Source: Thioalkalivibrio thiocyanoxidans ARh2 (GTDB lineage: Bacteria; Pseudomonadota; Gammaproteobacteria; Ectothiorhodospirales; Ectothiorhodospiraceae). Taken from it: DNA of 45,741 bases. Shown piece by piece: positions 1-11,247 of this stretch (position 1 is the stretch's first letter; each line of letters begins with the position of its first letter). A program made the translations under genes and the position numbers. The DNA lies in the NCBI RefSeq assembly GCF_000385215.1, contig NZ_ARQK01000033.1:1-45741 (forward strand), in the 5' to 3' direction. The notes beneath the pieces were generated by a model. The model made no database searches. It had not been told where the DNA came from and saw only the letters and a list, made by a program, of their open reading frames with translations.

Positions 1-123
<123 letters not shown>

Positions 124-164
124 TCACAAGCGACGCAGGTTGTACGCTGACTTACACAAAAAAT

Positions 165-240
<76 letters not shown>

Positions 241-287
241 CTGACCTACCTGGCCAGGGCCGGACCCGAACCTAGCGCCGGATCAAC

Positions 288-361
<74 letters not shown>

Positions 362-418
362 AGAACCCTGGCTTGCCGAACCACCGCCCCGCTACAGGCC
401 GCTGGCTTGAAAACCCGA

Positions 419-503
419 TGGTGGAGGGAGGAGGATTCGAACCTCCGAAGGCTGAGCCAGCAGATTTACAGTCTGCCCCCGTTGACCGCTTGGGTATCCC
501 TCC
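419..503 (-). tRNA. tRNA-Tyr(GTA)
   Basis: This is an 85-nt class II tRNA on the minus strand with a long variable arm. Acceptor strands are GGAGGGA and TCCCTCC, the anticodon stem-loop CAGACTGTAAATCTG reads GTA, the discriminator is A and CCA is encoded. It is the first gene of the tRNA-tuf transcript, about 9 nt after the predicted start site. Confidence 0.97.
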
Positions 504-518
504 TCGATCAAGCCGCGT

Positions 519-548
519 ATTCTGAACCAGCGCGAACGACAGCGTCAA
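519..548 (-). promoter_or_regulatory. Promoter of the tRNA-Tyr/Gly/Thr-tuf operon
   Basis: The minus strand shows TTGACG (543-548) and CAGAAT (519-524) separated by 18 bp. The segment from -10 to the expected start near 512 is ACGCGGC, a GC-rich discriminator as seen at growth-rate and ppGpp-controlled stable-RNA promoters. Transcription would begin just before tRNA-Tyr. Confidence 0.75.
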
Positions 549-721
549 GCGGAGACTGCGGGACCGGCACCGAAGACAGGATCCGCAGCCCGCACGCGCG
601 GGCTCGGCTTCCATTCTCTGCCTATGATCGCTCTCATACGTGGCGTCTGACGGTTTCCATTCCACCACGGACACACGTAGAGTGTGCCTATTGAGGATCA
701 AGGATTCGCGCGTAGACGCCC

Positions 722-2440
722 ATGTCCAAAACCACAACGGCGCCCCGCCTGCCGGGGCTGGCCAAGCGTCTCGTGGACGCTGGCCTGATCGCGGAAGATA
801 TCGCTGCCCAGATCGCCGAGGAATCGCGCGCTCAGCAGACCCCGTTAATGGCCCTGCTCGCCAGCAAGGGGCAGGTGTCCGAGGCCCGCCTCGCCGAGGC
901 CGCGGCCGAGGAGTTCGGGCTCCCGGTACTGGATTTGTCCTGCTTTGAACCAGAGCTGCTGCCCAAGGATCACCTGAACGAGAAGCTGATCCAGAAGCAT
1001 CACGCCCTGCCGATCATGCAGCGCGGCAACCGGCTCTATATCGCCGTCTCCGACCCCACCAACCTGGGCGCCACCGACGAGTTCAAGTTCGCCACCGGGA
1101 TGCCCGTAGAGGCCGTGCTCGTCGAGGGGCACAAGCTGGACCGGCTGATCGACAGCGCCCTGAGCGCCGCCTCGTCACTGATGGACGACCTCGGTGACGA
1201 CGACCTGGAAAACCTGGCGATCGAGTCCGGTGGCGGCGACGAGGGCGACACCTCGGATGCCGCCGATGCCGTGGACGACGCGCCCGTGGTGCGCTTCGTC
1301 AACAAGCTGCTGATGGACGCAATCAACCGCAAGGCATCGGATATCCACCTCGAGCCTTTCGAGAAGGACTTCCGGGTGCGCTTTCGCATCGACGGCGTGC
1401 TGCACGAGGTGGCCCACCCACCCAACACCCTGGCGCCAAGGATCACCGCGCGCGTGAAGGTCATGTCGCGCATGGACATCGCCGAACGCCGTGTCCCTCA
1501 GGACGGACGCATCAAGCTGAAGCTGTCACGCACCCGTGCGATCGACTTCCGCGTCTCCTCGCTGCCCACGCTGTACGGCGAGAAGATCGTGATGCGTATC
1601 CTCGACCCCAGCAGCACCCAGATGGGGATCGACCAGCTGGGCTACGAGGAGCACCAGAAGGAGGCCTACCTCCAGGCGCTCAAGCGGCCCTACGGGATGA
1701 TCCTGGTTACGGGCCCGACCGGCTCGGGCAAGACGGTGTCCCTGTATACCGGCCTCGGGATCCTGAACACCGCGGACCGCAACATCTCGACGGCGGAAGA
1801 CCCCTCCGAAATCAACATGCCCGGGGTCAACCAGGTGAACATAAACCCCAAGGTCGGACTGACCTTCGCGAGCGCCCTGCGCGCCTTCCTGCGCCAGGAT
1901 CCGGACGTGATCATGGTCGGGGAGATCCGCGACCTGGAGACCGCGGAGATCTCGATCAAGGCCGCCCAGACCGGACATCTGGTGCTCTCCACGCTGCACA
2001 CCAACGATGCGCCGCAGACCCTGACCCGCCTGGCGAACATGGGTGTCCCACCCTACAACATCGCCTCGTCGATCCTGCTGATCATTGCGCAGCGCCTGGC
2101 GCGCCGGCTGTGCCCGAACTGCAAGGAGCCGGAGGATCTCCCGGAGGAGGTTCTGCGCAAGGAGGGTTTCACGGATGCGGACATCCAGGCCGGGGTAACC
2201 GCCTATCGGGCGGCGGGCTGCGACCAGTGCACCAACGGCTACAAGGGACGGGTCGGCATCTATCAAGTCATGCCGATCAGCGAGGAGATGCAGCGCGGCA
2301 TCCTGGAGGGCTACAACTCGATGCAACTGGCCCAACAAGCGGCAAAGGAAGGGGTCGAGGACCTGCGTCGCGCCGGCCTGATGAAGGTCATGGCAGGGCT
2401 GACCAGCCTCGAGGAAGTCAATCGGGTGACAAAAGACTAG
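722..2440 (+). CDS. pilB: Type IV pilus assembly ATPase PilB
   Basis: A cytoplasmic hexameric ATPase that drives pilin polymerisation. The 572 residues match PilB length. The N-terminal MshEN/T2SSE_N region spans roughly residues 10-150. The ATPase core has a Walker A GPTGSGKT at 331-338, an Asp box containing EDPSE (most relatives I recall have EDPVE), a Walker B-type IMVGEIRD and the His box ending STLHTND. Two Cys pairs (CPNC and CDQC) form the zinc site near the C terminus. It is followed by pilC and pilD on the same strand. No pilin gene is adjacent. No clear ribosome-binding site precedes the ATG, so the start is the conventional choice. Confidence 0.95.
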   Translation: MSKTTTAPRLPGLAKRLVDAGLIAEDIAAQIAEESRAQQTPLMALLASKGQVSEARLAEAAAEEFGLPVLDLSCFEPELLPKDHLNEKLIQKHHALPIMQRGNRLYIAVSDPTNLGATDEFKFATGMPVEAVLVEGHKLDRLIDSALSAASSLMDDLGDDDLENLAIESGGGDEGDTSDAADAVDDAPVVRFVNKLLMDAINRKASDIHLEPFEKDFRVRFRIDGVLHEVAHPPNTLAPRITARVKVMSRMDIAERRVPQDGRIKLKLSRTRAIDFRVSSLPTLYGEKIVMRILDPSSTQMGIDQLGYEEHQKEAYLQALKRPYGMILVTGPTGSGKTVSLYTGLGILNTADRNISTAEDPSEINMPGVNQVNINPKVGLTFASALRAFLRQDPDVIMVGEIRDLETAEISIKAAQTGHLVLSTLHTNDAPQTLTRLANMGVPPYNIASSILLIIAQRLARRLCPNCKEPEDLPEEVLRKEGFTDADIQAGVTAYRAAGCDQCTNGYKGRVGIYQVMPISEEMQRGILEGYNSMQLAQQAAKEGVEDLRRAGLMKVMAGLTSLEEVNRVTKD

Positions 2441-2447
2441 AACGCCA

Positions 2448-2482
2448 CGACCCGTCGGGAGGGACTCCTCCGACCCGGGTCG
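2448..2482 (+). other. Hairpin between pilB and pilC
   Basis: Outer arms CGACCCG (2448-2454) and CGGGTCG (2476-2482) enclose an inner imperfect stem (TCGGGAGG with CCTCCGA, one bulged G). There is no T tract. It may protect or attenuate the pilB-pilC junction rather than end the transcript. Confidence 0.5.
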
Positions 2483-2503
2483 CCAGCACAGGGGGACAGG
2501 TAG

Positions 2504-3715
2504 ATGGCCGATTCCGGGACAATCTACGCGTGGGAAGGGCTGAACAAGAACGGCGACCGGGTCAAGGGCGAGACCCCGGCGGACAGCGAGGCCGTCGCAC
2601 GGTCAGAGCTGCGCAAGAACGGCATCAACGTCGTCAAGATTCGCAAGAAACCGAAGTCGCTGTTCTCCGGCGGCAACAAGAAGATCGTCCCGGCGGACAT
2701 CGCCTACTTCCTGCGACAGATGACCACGATGCTGCAATCCGGCGTGCCGCTGGTGCAGGCCTTCGAGATCGTTGGCCGCGGCAACGAAAAGCCGGCCATG
2801 CGCGATCTCGTGCTCAAGCTCAAGGCCGACGTCGAGGGCGGCGAGACCTTCGCCGCCGCACTGGCCAAGCAGCCCAAGCACTTCGACGACCTGGTGGTCA
2901 ACCTGGTCGAGGCCGGTGAACAGGCAGGGACGCTCGAGACCCTGCTGGACAAGGTCGCCACCTACAAGGAAAAGACCGAGGCCCTGAAGGCCAAGATCAA
3001 GAAGGCCTTGTTCTATCCGGCCGCGGTCATTGTGGTCGCGATCGTGGTCACCGCGATCCTGCTGATCTACGTGGTCCCGCAGTTCGAATCGCTGTTCCAG
3101 GGATTCGGCGCCGACCTTCCGGTCTTCACCCGCATGGTGGTCGACCTCTCCAACTTCGTGCAGGCCTGGTGGTGGTTGATCCTCGCGATCATGGTCGCAA
3201 TCGGCTTCGCCTTCGTGCAGACCCGACAGCGCTCGCCGCGCTTCGCACGCTTCCTCGACCTCGCCTCGCTCAAGGCTCCGGCTTTCGGCCCGATCCTGCG
3301 CAAGGCCGCCATCGCCCGCTTCGCGCGGACGCTGTCCACCATGTTCTCCGCGGGTGTACCGCTGGTCGATGCCCTGACCTCGGTCTCCGGCGCCACGGGT
3401 AACGCGCTGTATCGCGAGGCCACGCTGCGCATGCGCGACGAGACCTCGGCCGGGGCCCAGCTGCAGTGGTCGATGCGCAATACCGGGGTGTTCCCCAACA
3501 TGGTCGTACAAATGGTTTCGATCGGAGAAGAATCCGGGTCGCTGGACTCGATGCTGGCGAAAGTCGCGGACTTCTACGAGGCGGAGGTGGACAACGCCGT
3601 GGACAGCCTCTCGAGCCTGCTGGAGCCCCTGATCATGGTGATCCTGGGCGTGCTGGTCGGCGGCCTCGTGATCGCGATGTACCTGCCCATCTTCCAGATG
3701 GGTCAGGTTATCTAG
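2504..3715 (+). CDS. pilC: Type IV pilus inner-membrane platform protein PilC
   Basis: This polytopic inner-membrane protein (403 aa) couples PilB to the growing pilus. Two homologous T2SSF domains lie at roughly residues 70-193 and 274-396. Hydrophobic segments occur near 167-193, 222-242 and 372-397. The first repeat carries the FLRQMTTMLQSGVPLVQA signature and the second TLSTMFSAGVPLVDAL. The start follows a GGGGA-type ribosome-binding site. The stop codon lies one base before the pilD ATG, so pilC and pilD are probably co-translated. Confidence 0.96.
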   Translation: MADSGTIYAWEGLNKNGDRVKGETPADSEAVARSELRKNGINVVKIRKKPKSLFSGGNKKIVPADIAYFLRQMTTMLQSGVPLVQAFEIVGRGNEKPAMRDLVLKLKADVEGGETFAAALAKQPKHFDDLVVNLVEAGEQAGTLETLLDKVATYKEKTEALKAKIKKALFYPAAVIVVAIVVTAILLIYVVPQFESLFQGFGADLPVFTRMVVDLSNFVQAWWWLILAIMVAIGFAFVQTRQRSPRFARFLDLASLKAPAFGPILRKAAIARFARTLSTMFSAGVPLVDALTSVSGATGNALYREATLRMRDETSAGAQLQWSMRNTGVFPNMVVQMVSIGEESGSLDSMLAKVADFYEAEVDNAVDSLSSLLEPLIMVILGVLVGGLVIAMYLPIFQMGQVI

Positions 3716-3716
3716 G

Positions 3717-4580
3717 ATGCCCGGCACGGAAGCGTTGCTGCCCCTGTCCTGGGCAATCGCGGTCGCGGCGGTATTCGGGCTGCTGATCGGCAGTTTTCTG
3801 AATGTCGTCATCGCCCGGCTGCCGGTGATGCTGGAGCGCGGCTGGAATGCCGAGGCACGGGCGATCCTGGAGCAGGAACCCGCTGCGGACGATACCCCGT
3901 TCGACCTGCTGCGCCCGCGTTCGCGCTGCCCCCACTGCAAGCGGCCGATCCGGGCACACGAGAATATCCCGATACTCAGCTTCCTCTGGTTGCGCGGGCG
4001 CTGCCCGGGATGCGGCACGGCCATCAGCTGGCAGTATCCGCTGGTCGAGATCCTCACTGCGACCCTGTTTGCACTGACCATCTGGCACTTCGGGGCTGGC
4101 ACGACCGCGCTGCTGGCGCTGGTCTTCACCGGCGTCCTCATCGCCGCCGCCGGGATCGATGCGCGCACCACCCTGCTGCCGGATCAGCTGACCCTGCCGC
4201 TTCTGTGGCTGGGCCTGCTGGTCAACATCCCGGGCACCTTCACCGACCTGCAGTCGGCCGTGATCGGGGCAGCGGCAGGCTACCTGGTGCTGTGGCTGAT
4301 CTTCCACGGCTTTCGCCTGGCTACCGGCAAGGAGGGCATGGGGTACGGCGACTTCAAGCTGCTCGCCGCACTGGGGGCATGGCTGGGCTGGCAGGCGCTG
4401 CCGGTCATCCTGCTGCTCGCCTCCCTGGTCGGGGCAGTGGTCGGCGTCCTGCTGATCCTGCTGCGCGGGCGCGACCGCAACATACCGATCCCGTTCGGAC
4501 CGTATCTCGCGGCGGCCGGCTGGCTGGCGCTGATCTGGGGCGATACGCTGGTGGCGTTCTACTTCCCACAGGGGCTCTAG
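3717..4580 (+). CDS. pilD: Prepilin peptidase / N-methyltransferase PilD
   Basis: A membrane aspartyl protease that cleaves prepilin leader peptides and methylates the new N-terminal Phe. Among the 287 residues, two CxxC pairs (Cys71/74 and Cys96/99) form the cytoplasmic zinc site of the methylase domain. The catalytic aspartates are Asp148 in GIDAR and Asp212 in GYGDFK, nearly the same positions as in Pseudomonas PilD. About eight hydrophobic segments are present. The gene starts one base after pilC and ends three bases before coaE. The same enzyme would also process type II secretion pseudopilins if present. Confidence 0.96.
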   Translation: MPGTEALLPLSWAIAVAAVFGLLIGSFLNVVIARLPVMLERGWNAEARAILEQEPAADDTPFDLLRPRSRCPHCKRPIRAHENIPILSFLWLRGRCPGCGTAISWQYPLVEILTATLFALTIWHFGAGTTALLALVFTGVLIAAAGIDARTTLLPDQLTLPLLWLGLLVNIPGTFTDLQSAVIGAAAGYLVLWLIFHGFRLATGKEGMGYGDFKLLAALGAWLGWQALPVILLLASLVGAVVGVLLILLRGRDRNIPIPFGPYLAAAGWLALIWGDTLVAFYFPQGL

Positions 4581-4583
4581 TTC

Positions 4584-5192
4584 ATGCGGCGGGTCGGACT
4601 GACAGGCGGGATTGGCTGCGGCAAGAGCCGCGTCGCCGGACTGTTCGCCAGCCTGGGGGTTCCGGTGCTGGACGCCGACCGGGTCACCCGCGAACTGCAG
4701 GAGCCCGGACACGACCTGCACGCCGCGATCGTCCGCCACTTCGGCCCGGGGATACTGGACCCCCGGGGGCACCTGGACCGAGGAGCCCTGCGCGCGCGGA
4801 TCTTTGCCGAGCCCGAGGAGCGCAAGGCCCTGGAAGCGCTGGTGCATCCCGCGGTCCACGCAGAACTGGAACGCCGGCTCCGCGACCTGCCAGACACGAA
4901 CGGATATGCGCTGATCGTCGTGCCATTGCTGTTCGAGGCCGGCTGGGACAGCGAGTTCGACCAGGTCATCGTGGTCGACTGCCAGCCGGAGGAACAGCTT
5001 GCGCGGGTCACCCACCGCGACGGCCGCACACCGGCCGAAGTGCAGGCGATCATGGACTGCCAGCTGAGCCCGGAAGAACGCCGCCGGCGCGGCGACCGGG
5101 TGATCACCAACGACAGCACGACCACGGACGAGGATCTCCACCGCCAGGTCTCCGCCCTGCACCAACAGCTGCGATCCGGAACAGACAACTAG
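4584..5192 (+). CDS. coaE: Dephospho-CoA kinase
   Basis: Catalyses the last step of coenzyme A synthesis, phosphorylating dephospho-CoA on the ribose 3' hydroxyl. The 202-residue protein opens with a P-loop GGIGCGKS at 8-15, followed by LDADRVTREL with the catalytic Asp region and the LIVVPLLFEAGW core motif. The pilD-coaE-zapD order is common in gammaproteobacteria. The 148 bases after it hold a G-rich then C-rich stretch near 5251-5273 that could fold weakly, but no convincing terminator. Confidence 0.96.
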   Translation: MRRVGLTGGIGCGKSRVAGLFASLGVPVLDADRVTRELQEPGHDLHAAIVRHFGPGILDPRGHLDRGALRARIFAEPEERKALEALVHPAVHAELERRLRDLPDTNGYALIVVPLLFEAGWDSEFDQVIVVDCQPEEQLARVTHRDGRTPAEVQAIMDCQLSPEERRRRGDRVITNDSTTTDEDLHRQVSALHQQLRSGTDN

Positions 5193-5340
5193 GAGCCGGT
5201 CGGCGCGCCTCGCGGGACCAACACTGTGCGCCGGCCCCGACTCCTGGCGGGGGCGGGTAGAAAGTCCCCCCCAAAATACCGGATACTGCCGTGATCTTGT
5301 TGCCGCGCAACGCTGCGAACCCAAGCCGGATGGGCCGCCC

Positions 5341-6111
5341 GTGACCCAATTGCTCACCTTCGAACAACCGCTCCATGAACGCGTGCGACTACTGTTGCGC
5401 CTGGAGGCGCTGGCGCAGCGGTTCGGGGACGCCCTGGAGTCCGGACGCCCGTTCGACCACCACGAGGCCCTGGTCTCGCTGGTCGACATCTATGCGCTGG
5501 TCACCCGGGTCGACATCAAGCGTGAACTGATGGGCGAGATCGAACGCCAGACCGCAAATCTCAACCGCCTCACCAACCAGCCTGGCGTCGACCCGGAACG
5601 CTTTTCCGAGACCATGCAGGCCCAGAAACGCCTGCACTCGGCGCTGGAGGAACAGGCCGGCGCGCTCGATCACCGGGTGCGCGGAAACGAATTTTTCAAC
5701 AGCGTGCGCCAACGCATGGCGCTGCCCGGCGGCGCTTTCGACTTCGACCTCCCCATCTATCACCACTGGCTGGCCCAGAGCTCCCCGGAGCGCACGGCCC
5801 TGCTGCTGGAGTGGTTCGAGCCGCTAAACACAGTCGCCGAGGCAACCGTGCAGGTCCTGTCCTACATGCGCCAGTCCGGACGCTCGGAATCCGCCCTCGC
5901 GGAAGACGGCTATTTCGAGCGCAGCCTGGACACGAGCCACGCATGGCAACTGATCCGCGTCAGTGTCGACCCCGACGCGGGGTTCTATCCGGAGATCAGT
6001 GCGGGGCGCCAGCGCTTCACGGTCCGATTTTTCTCGCCCGAGGACTTCCGCAACCGCCCCGTACCCGCGGCACGAGACATCGAGTTCCAGCTGTGTTGCT
6101 GCGCCCTTTGA
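5341..6111 (+). CDS. zapD: Cell division protein ZapD
   Basis: A cytoplasmic FtsZ-bundling protein of the ZapD/YacF family (256 aa). The N terminus TQLLTFEQPLHERVRLLLRL is the typical ZapD start, followed by a helical region and a C-terminal beta domain ending near CCCAL. The start is GTG; a nearby ATG at 5330 is in another frame and stops at once. It shares the window with its partner ftsZ (13672-14829). It is convergent with the Nudix gene. The small zinc protein gene yacG that often follows zapD is missing here. Confidence 0.93.
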   Translation: MTQLLTFEQPLHERVRLLLRLEALAQRFGDALESGRPFDHHEALVSLVDIYALVTRVDIKRELMGEIERQTANLNRLTNQPGVDPERFSETMQAQKRLHSALEEQAGALDHRVRGNEFFNSVRQRMALPGGAFDFDLPIYHHWLAQSSPERTALLLEWFEPLNTVAEATVQVLSYMRQSGRSESALAEDGYFERSLDTSHAWQLIRVSVDPDAGFYPEISAGRQRFTVRFFSPEDFRNRPVPAARDIEFQLCCCAL

Positions 6112-6133
6112 GCCGGCCGCACGCCCCCGCGCT

Positions 6134-7135
6134 TTAACCCGGTTGTGAACCGGGGCCTTGTTCGAGCAACCCGCGGATCGCCGCGATACCCTGCGCACCG
6201 CAGGTCCGGGCCTGCCCCAGGTCTGCCTCCTGCATCCCGCCCAGGGCATAAACCGGGACCCCCGCCTCGCGCACCTGTGCCGCAAAGCGCTCCCACCCCA
6301 TACCGGGCAGACCCGGGTGGGATGCGGTAGCCCGAACCGGGCTCAGGACCGCAAAGTCCAGCCCCAGGCGGGCAACCGCCGCCAGCCCTTCGGCGTCGTG
6401 CACCGAGGCGGCGACCGGTCCCGAGACGGGAGGACGCCCCGAACACTCTCGCCAGCGCCGTTCCGGCAGGTGCCAGCCCGTCCCCGGCAGATCATCGACC
6501 CACTCCCAGGGCGCATTTGCGAGCAGCGGGATGCCGCGCGCCCGAGCGAAGCGATGCAGCGGCTCGATCAGGGCCCGGTAATCCGCCCGCTCGAGGCCCG
6601 GGGCGCGCACCTGTACCATCGGACTCGACAGACGCGCCAGCGCCGCCTGTACCTGCTCGATCACAGCCGGGATCTCGGACCGCCCGGCGGGTGCAGGGGT
6701 GATCAGGTAGTGCTGCGGCAGGACCAGGGCCTGGAACATCGGGTGATTGGCGGCGGGGAAATCCGTGGGTTCCAGAGTCGCCGGGTCGCGCCAGGCCCAT
6801 TCCTGACCCTCGCGACCATGCACCTCGCCGGACCAGTCGGTCACCCGGAACACGCGCAGGGCCACGGAACACTCGGCAAAGTCATGGCGCACGGTCAGGC
6901 ACTGGACACCCCCACGCACGACGATCCCCAGCTCCTCGTGCAGCTCGCGCGCAAGGCCCGCAAAGGCACTCTCGCCGGCATCAATTTTGCCGCCCGGAAA
7001 CTCCCAGTAACCGCCCAGGTGCCGTCCGGCCAGGCGACGACTGACCAGCACGCGGCCGTCGCCATTGAGGACCAGCCCCACCGCGACCTCCAGCGGCGAA
7101 GTCGGATGGCCCGGCTCAGGACCGGTATTCGGCAT
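6134..7135 (-). CDS. Nudix hydrolase (MutT type) fused to a ThiE/TenI-like domain
   Basis: Residues 14-140 form a MutT-like Nudix domain; the Nudix box starts at Gly49 with Glu55 and the core RELHEELGI at 63-71, and should hydrolyse 8-oxo-dGTP or a related nucleotide. The C-terminal half (about 150-330) resembles thiamine phosphate synthase, but the usual NDR segment reads ANA and the QLRxK-type segment reads VQVRAP, so this half is probably not an active ThiE. This two-domain form is known in gammaproteobacteria. I chose the ATG at 7135, which overlaps the argJ stop by 20 bp and is followed by the MutT N terminus; the reading frame upstream is argJ in another frame. Confidence 0.9.
   Translation of the reverse strand: MPNTGPEPGHPTSPLEVAVGLVLNGDGRVLVSRRLAGRHLGGYWEFPGGKIDAGESAFAGLARELHEELGIVVRGGVQCLTVRHDFAECSVALRVFRVTDWSGEVHGREGQEWAWRDPATLEPTDFPAANHPMFQALVLPQHYLITPAPAGRSEIPAVIEQVQAALARLSSPMVQVRAPGLERADYRALIEPLHRFARARGIPLLANAPWEWVDDLPGTGWHLPERRWRECSGRPPVSGPVAASVHDAEGLAAVARLGLDFAVLSPVRATASHPGLPGMGWERFAAQVREAGVPVYALGGMQEADLGQARTCGAQGIAAIRGLLEQGPGSQPG
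6138..6154 (-). terminator. Short hairpin at the end of the Nudix gene
   Basis: Arms CCCGGTT and AACCGGG with a 3-nt loop overlap the last codons of the Nudix gene. On the minus strand TTAAAG follows, a poor T tract. It lies between two convergent genes and may act as a weak bidirectional terminator. Confidence 0.35.
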
Positions 7136-8327
7136 TGATACGAACGTACTCGTGGGAGAAATCACAGGTGTACTTGCGGGCCGCGGCCTGCCCCCGACCC
7201 AGCGCGATCCGGATCTCGATCTCGTCCTGGGCAAAGGCCTGCTGCCCGGCTGCCTCGGTGTAGTCCGGGGAACGCCCGCCCCCACGGACGATCTCCACAC
7301 CATTGACGGTGATGGCGACCTGCTCGATCACCAGGCCCGTAACGCCGGCGCGACCGACTGCGGCCAGGATGCGCCCCCAGTTGGGGTCGGAGGCGAACAG
7401 GGCGGTCTTGACCAGCGGCGACAGGGCAACGGTCTCGGCCACCCGCGAGGCCTCGGCCCCGTCACGGGCCGATTCCACCGCCACGGTCACGAACTTGGTC
7501 GCACCCTCGCCGTCGCGCACGATCGCCTGCGCGAGCTCAAGGCACAGATCCCCGAGTGCGCGCGCGAAGGCCTCGCGGTCCTCGGCCGTTGCCAGCGTTG
7601 CGCCACTGGCGCCCGAGGCCATGCAGACGACCGCATCGTTCGTGGAGGTGTCGCCATCCACCGTAATGGCGTTGAAGCTGGCCGCATTCGCTTCACGCAG
7701 CAAAGGCAGCAGCTCGGCTTCGGTGATAGCGAGATCGGTCCCGATGAACCCGAGCATCGTGGCCATGTTCGGGTGAATCATCCCGGAGCCCTTGGCGATC
7801 CCCGTCAGGGTCACGGTACCGCCCGACAGCTCGATGCGGCGACTGCTGCCCTTGAGCACCGTATCGGTGGTCATGATCGCGCGGCCGGCCGGCATCCAGC
7901 CATTTGGGACCAGGGCCGCGTGCAGGGCGGGCAGGGCCGTGGTGATCCGCTCGACCGGTAACGGCTCGCCAATCACCCCGGTGGAAAACGGCAGCACCGC
8001 GCGGGCATCGCCCCCCACCACCTCGGCGACCGCCTCGCAACAGGCACGCGCGGCGGCCAGCCCCGGCTCGCCGGTCCCGGCATTGGCATTGCCCGCGTTG
8101 ATCAGCAGCCAGCGGCCGGAAGCCTCGGCCTGATGCTCGCGGGCGACGATGACCGGGGCGGCACAGAAGGCGTTGGTAGTGTAGAGCGCGGCAATGGTGG
8201 CATCCGGGCCGGCGTCGACCAGCACCAGATCGTCACGCCCGGCGTAGCGAATGGCTGCCGCCGTCGTGGCCAGGCGGATGCCCGGCACCGGCAGCAATGT
8301 GTCCGGGGGTTGCAGCCCAACGGCCAT
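7116..8327 (-). CDS. argJ: Bifunctional glutamate N-acetyltransferase / N-acetylglutamate synthase
   Basis: Transfers the acetyl group from N-acetylornithine to glutamate, closing the cyclic arginine pathway, and may also use acetyl-CoA. The 403-residue precursor is self-cleaved at Ala189-Thr190 in the motif GSGMIHPNMAT-MLGF; Thr190 becomes the nucleophile of the beta chain. The oxyanion-hole region FSTGVIGEPLP is intact. It lies 21 bp after secA and overlaps the Nudix gene, so these genes are probably co-transcribed, as in other gammaproteobacteria. Confidence 0.96.
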   Translation of the reverse strand: MAVGLQPPDTLLPVPGIRLATTAAAIRYAGRDDLVLVDAGPDATIAALYTTNAFCAAPVIVAREHQAEASGRWLLINAGNANAGTGEPGLAAARACCEAVAEVVGGDARAVLPFSTGVIGEPLPVERITTALPALHAALVPNGWMPAGRAIMTTDTVLKGSSRRIELSGGTVTLTGIAKGSGMIHPNMATMLGFIGTDLAITEAELLPLLREANAASFNAITVDGDTSTNDAVVCMASGASGATLATAEDREAFARALGDLCLELAQAIVRDGEGATKFVTVAVESARDGAEASRVAETVALSPLVKTALFASDPNWGRILAAVGRAGVTGLVIEQVAITVNGVEIVRGGGRSPDYTEAAGQQAFAQDEIEIRIALGRGQAAARKYTCDFSHEYVRINAEYRS

Positions 8328-8348
8328 GTTCAGTGTTTCCCTAGACGC

Positions 8349-11135
<2,787 letters not shown>

Positions 11136-11175
11136 AGGGATCCGCTTGAGGGGGCTTGTGAGAGCCAACCGTTGT

Positions 11176-11245
11176 CCGAAACCCGCTTAGGATAAACCAT
11201 CCGCCCACCACCTGCGCGGGGGCGGACACCGGCAAGGGGTTTCGG
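11176..11245 (-). promoter_or_regulatory. Nested hairpin in the secA leader
   Basis: Immediately after the M23 stop, arms CCGAAACCC (from 11245) and GGGTTTCGG (ending 11176) pair perfectly over 9 bp. They enclose a second stem TCCGCCC/GGGCGGA (11220-11226 with 11200-11206). No T tract follows, so this looks like a leader structure between the M23 gene and secA rather than a terminator. A regulatory role is inference. Confidence 0.45.
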
Positions 11246-11247
11246 TT

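Noticed and set aside
5193-5340. G-rich/C-rich pairing near 5251-5273 as a terminator after coaE.
   Set aside because: The stem is imperfect and no T tract follows, so it was not listed as a feature.
2603-5489. Long open frames opposite pilC, pilD, coaE and zapD (up to 593 codons).
   Set aside because: They lie antisense to well-conserved genes, are low-complexity Arg/Gln/Pro-rich and reflect the scarcity of stop codons in GC-rich DNA.
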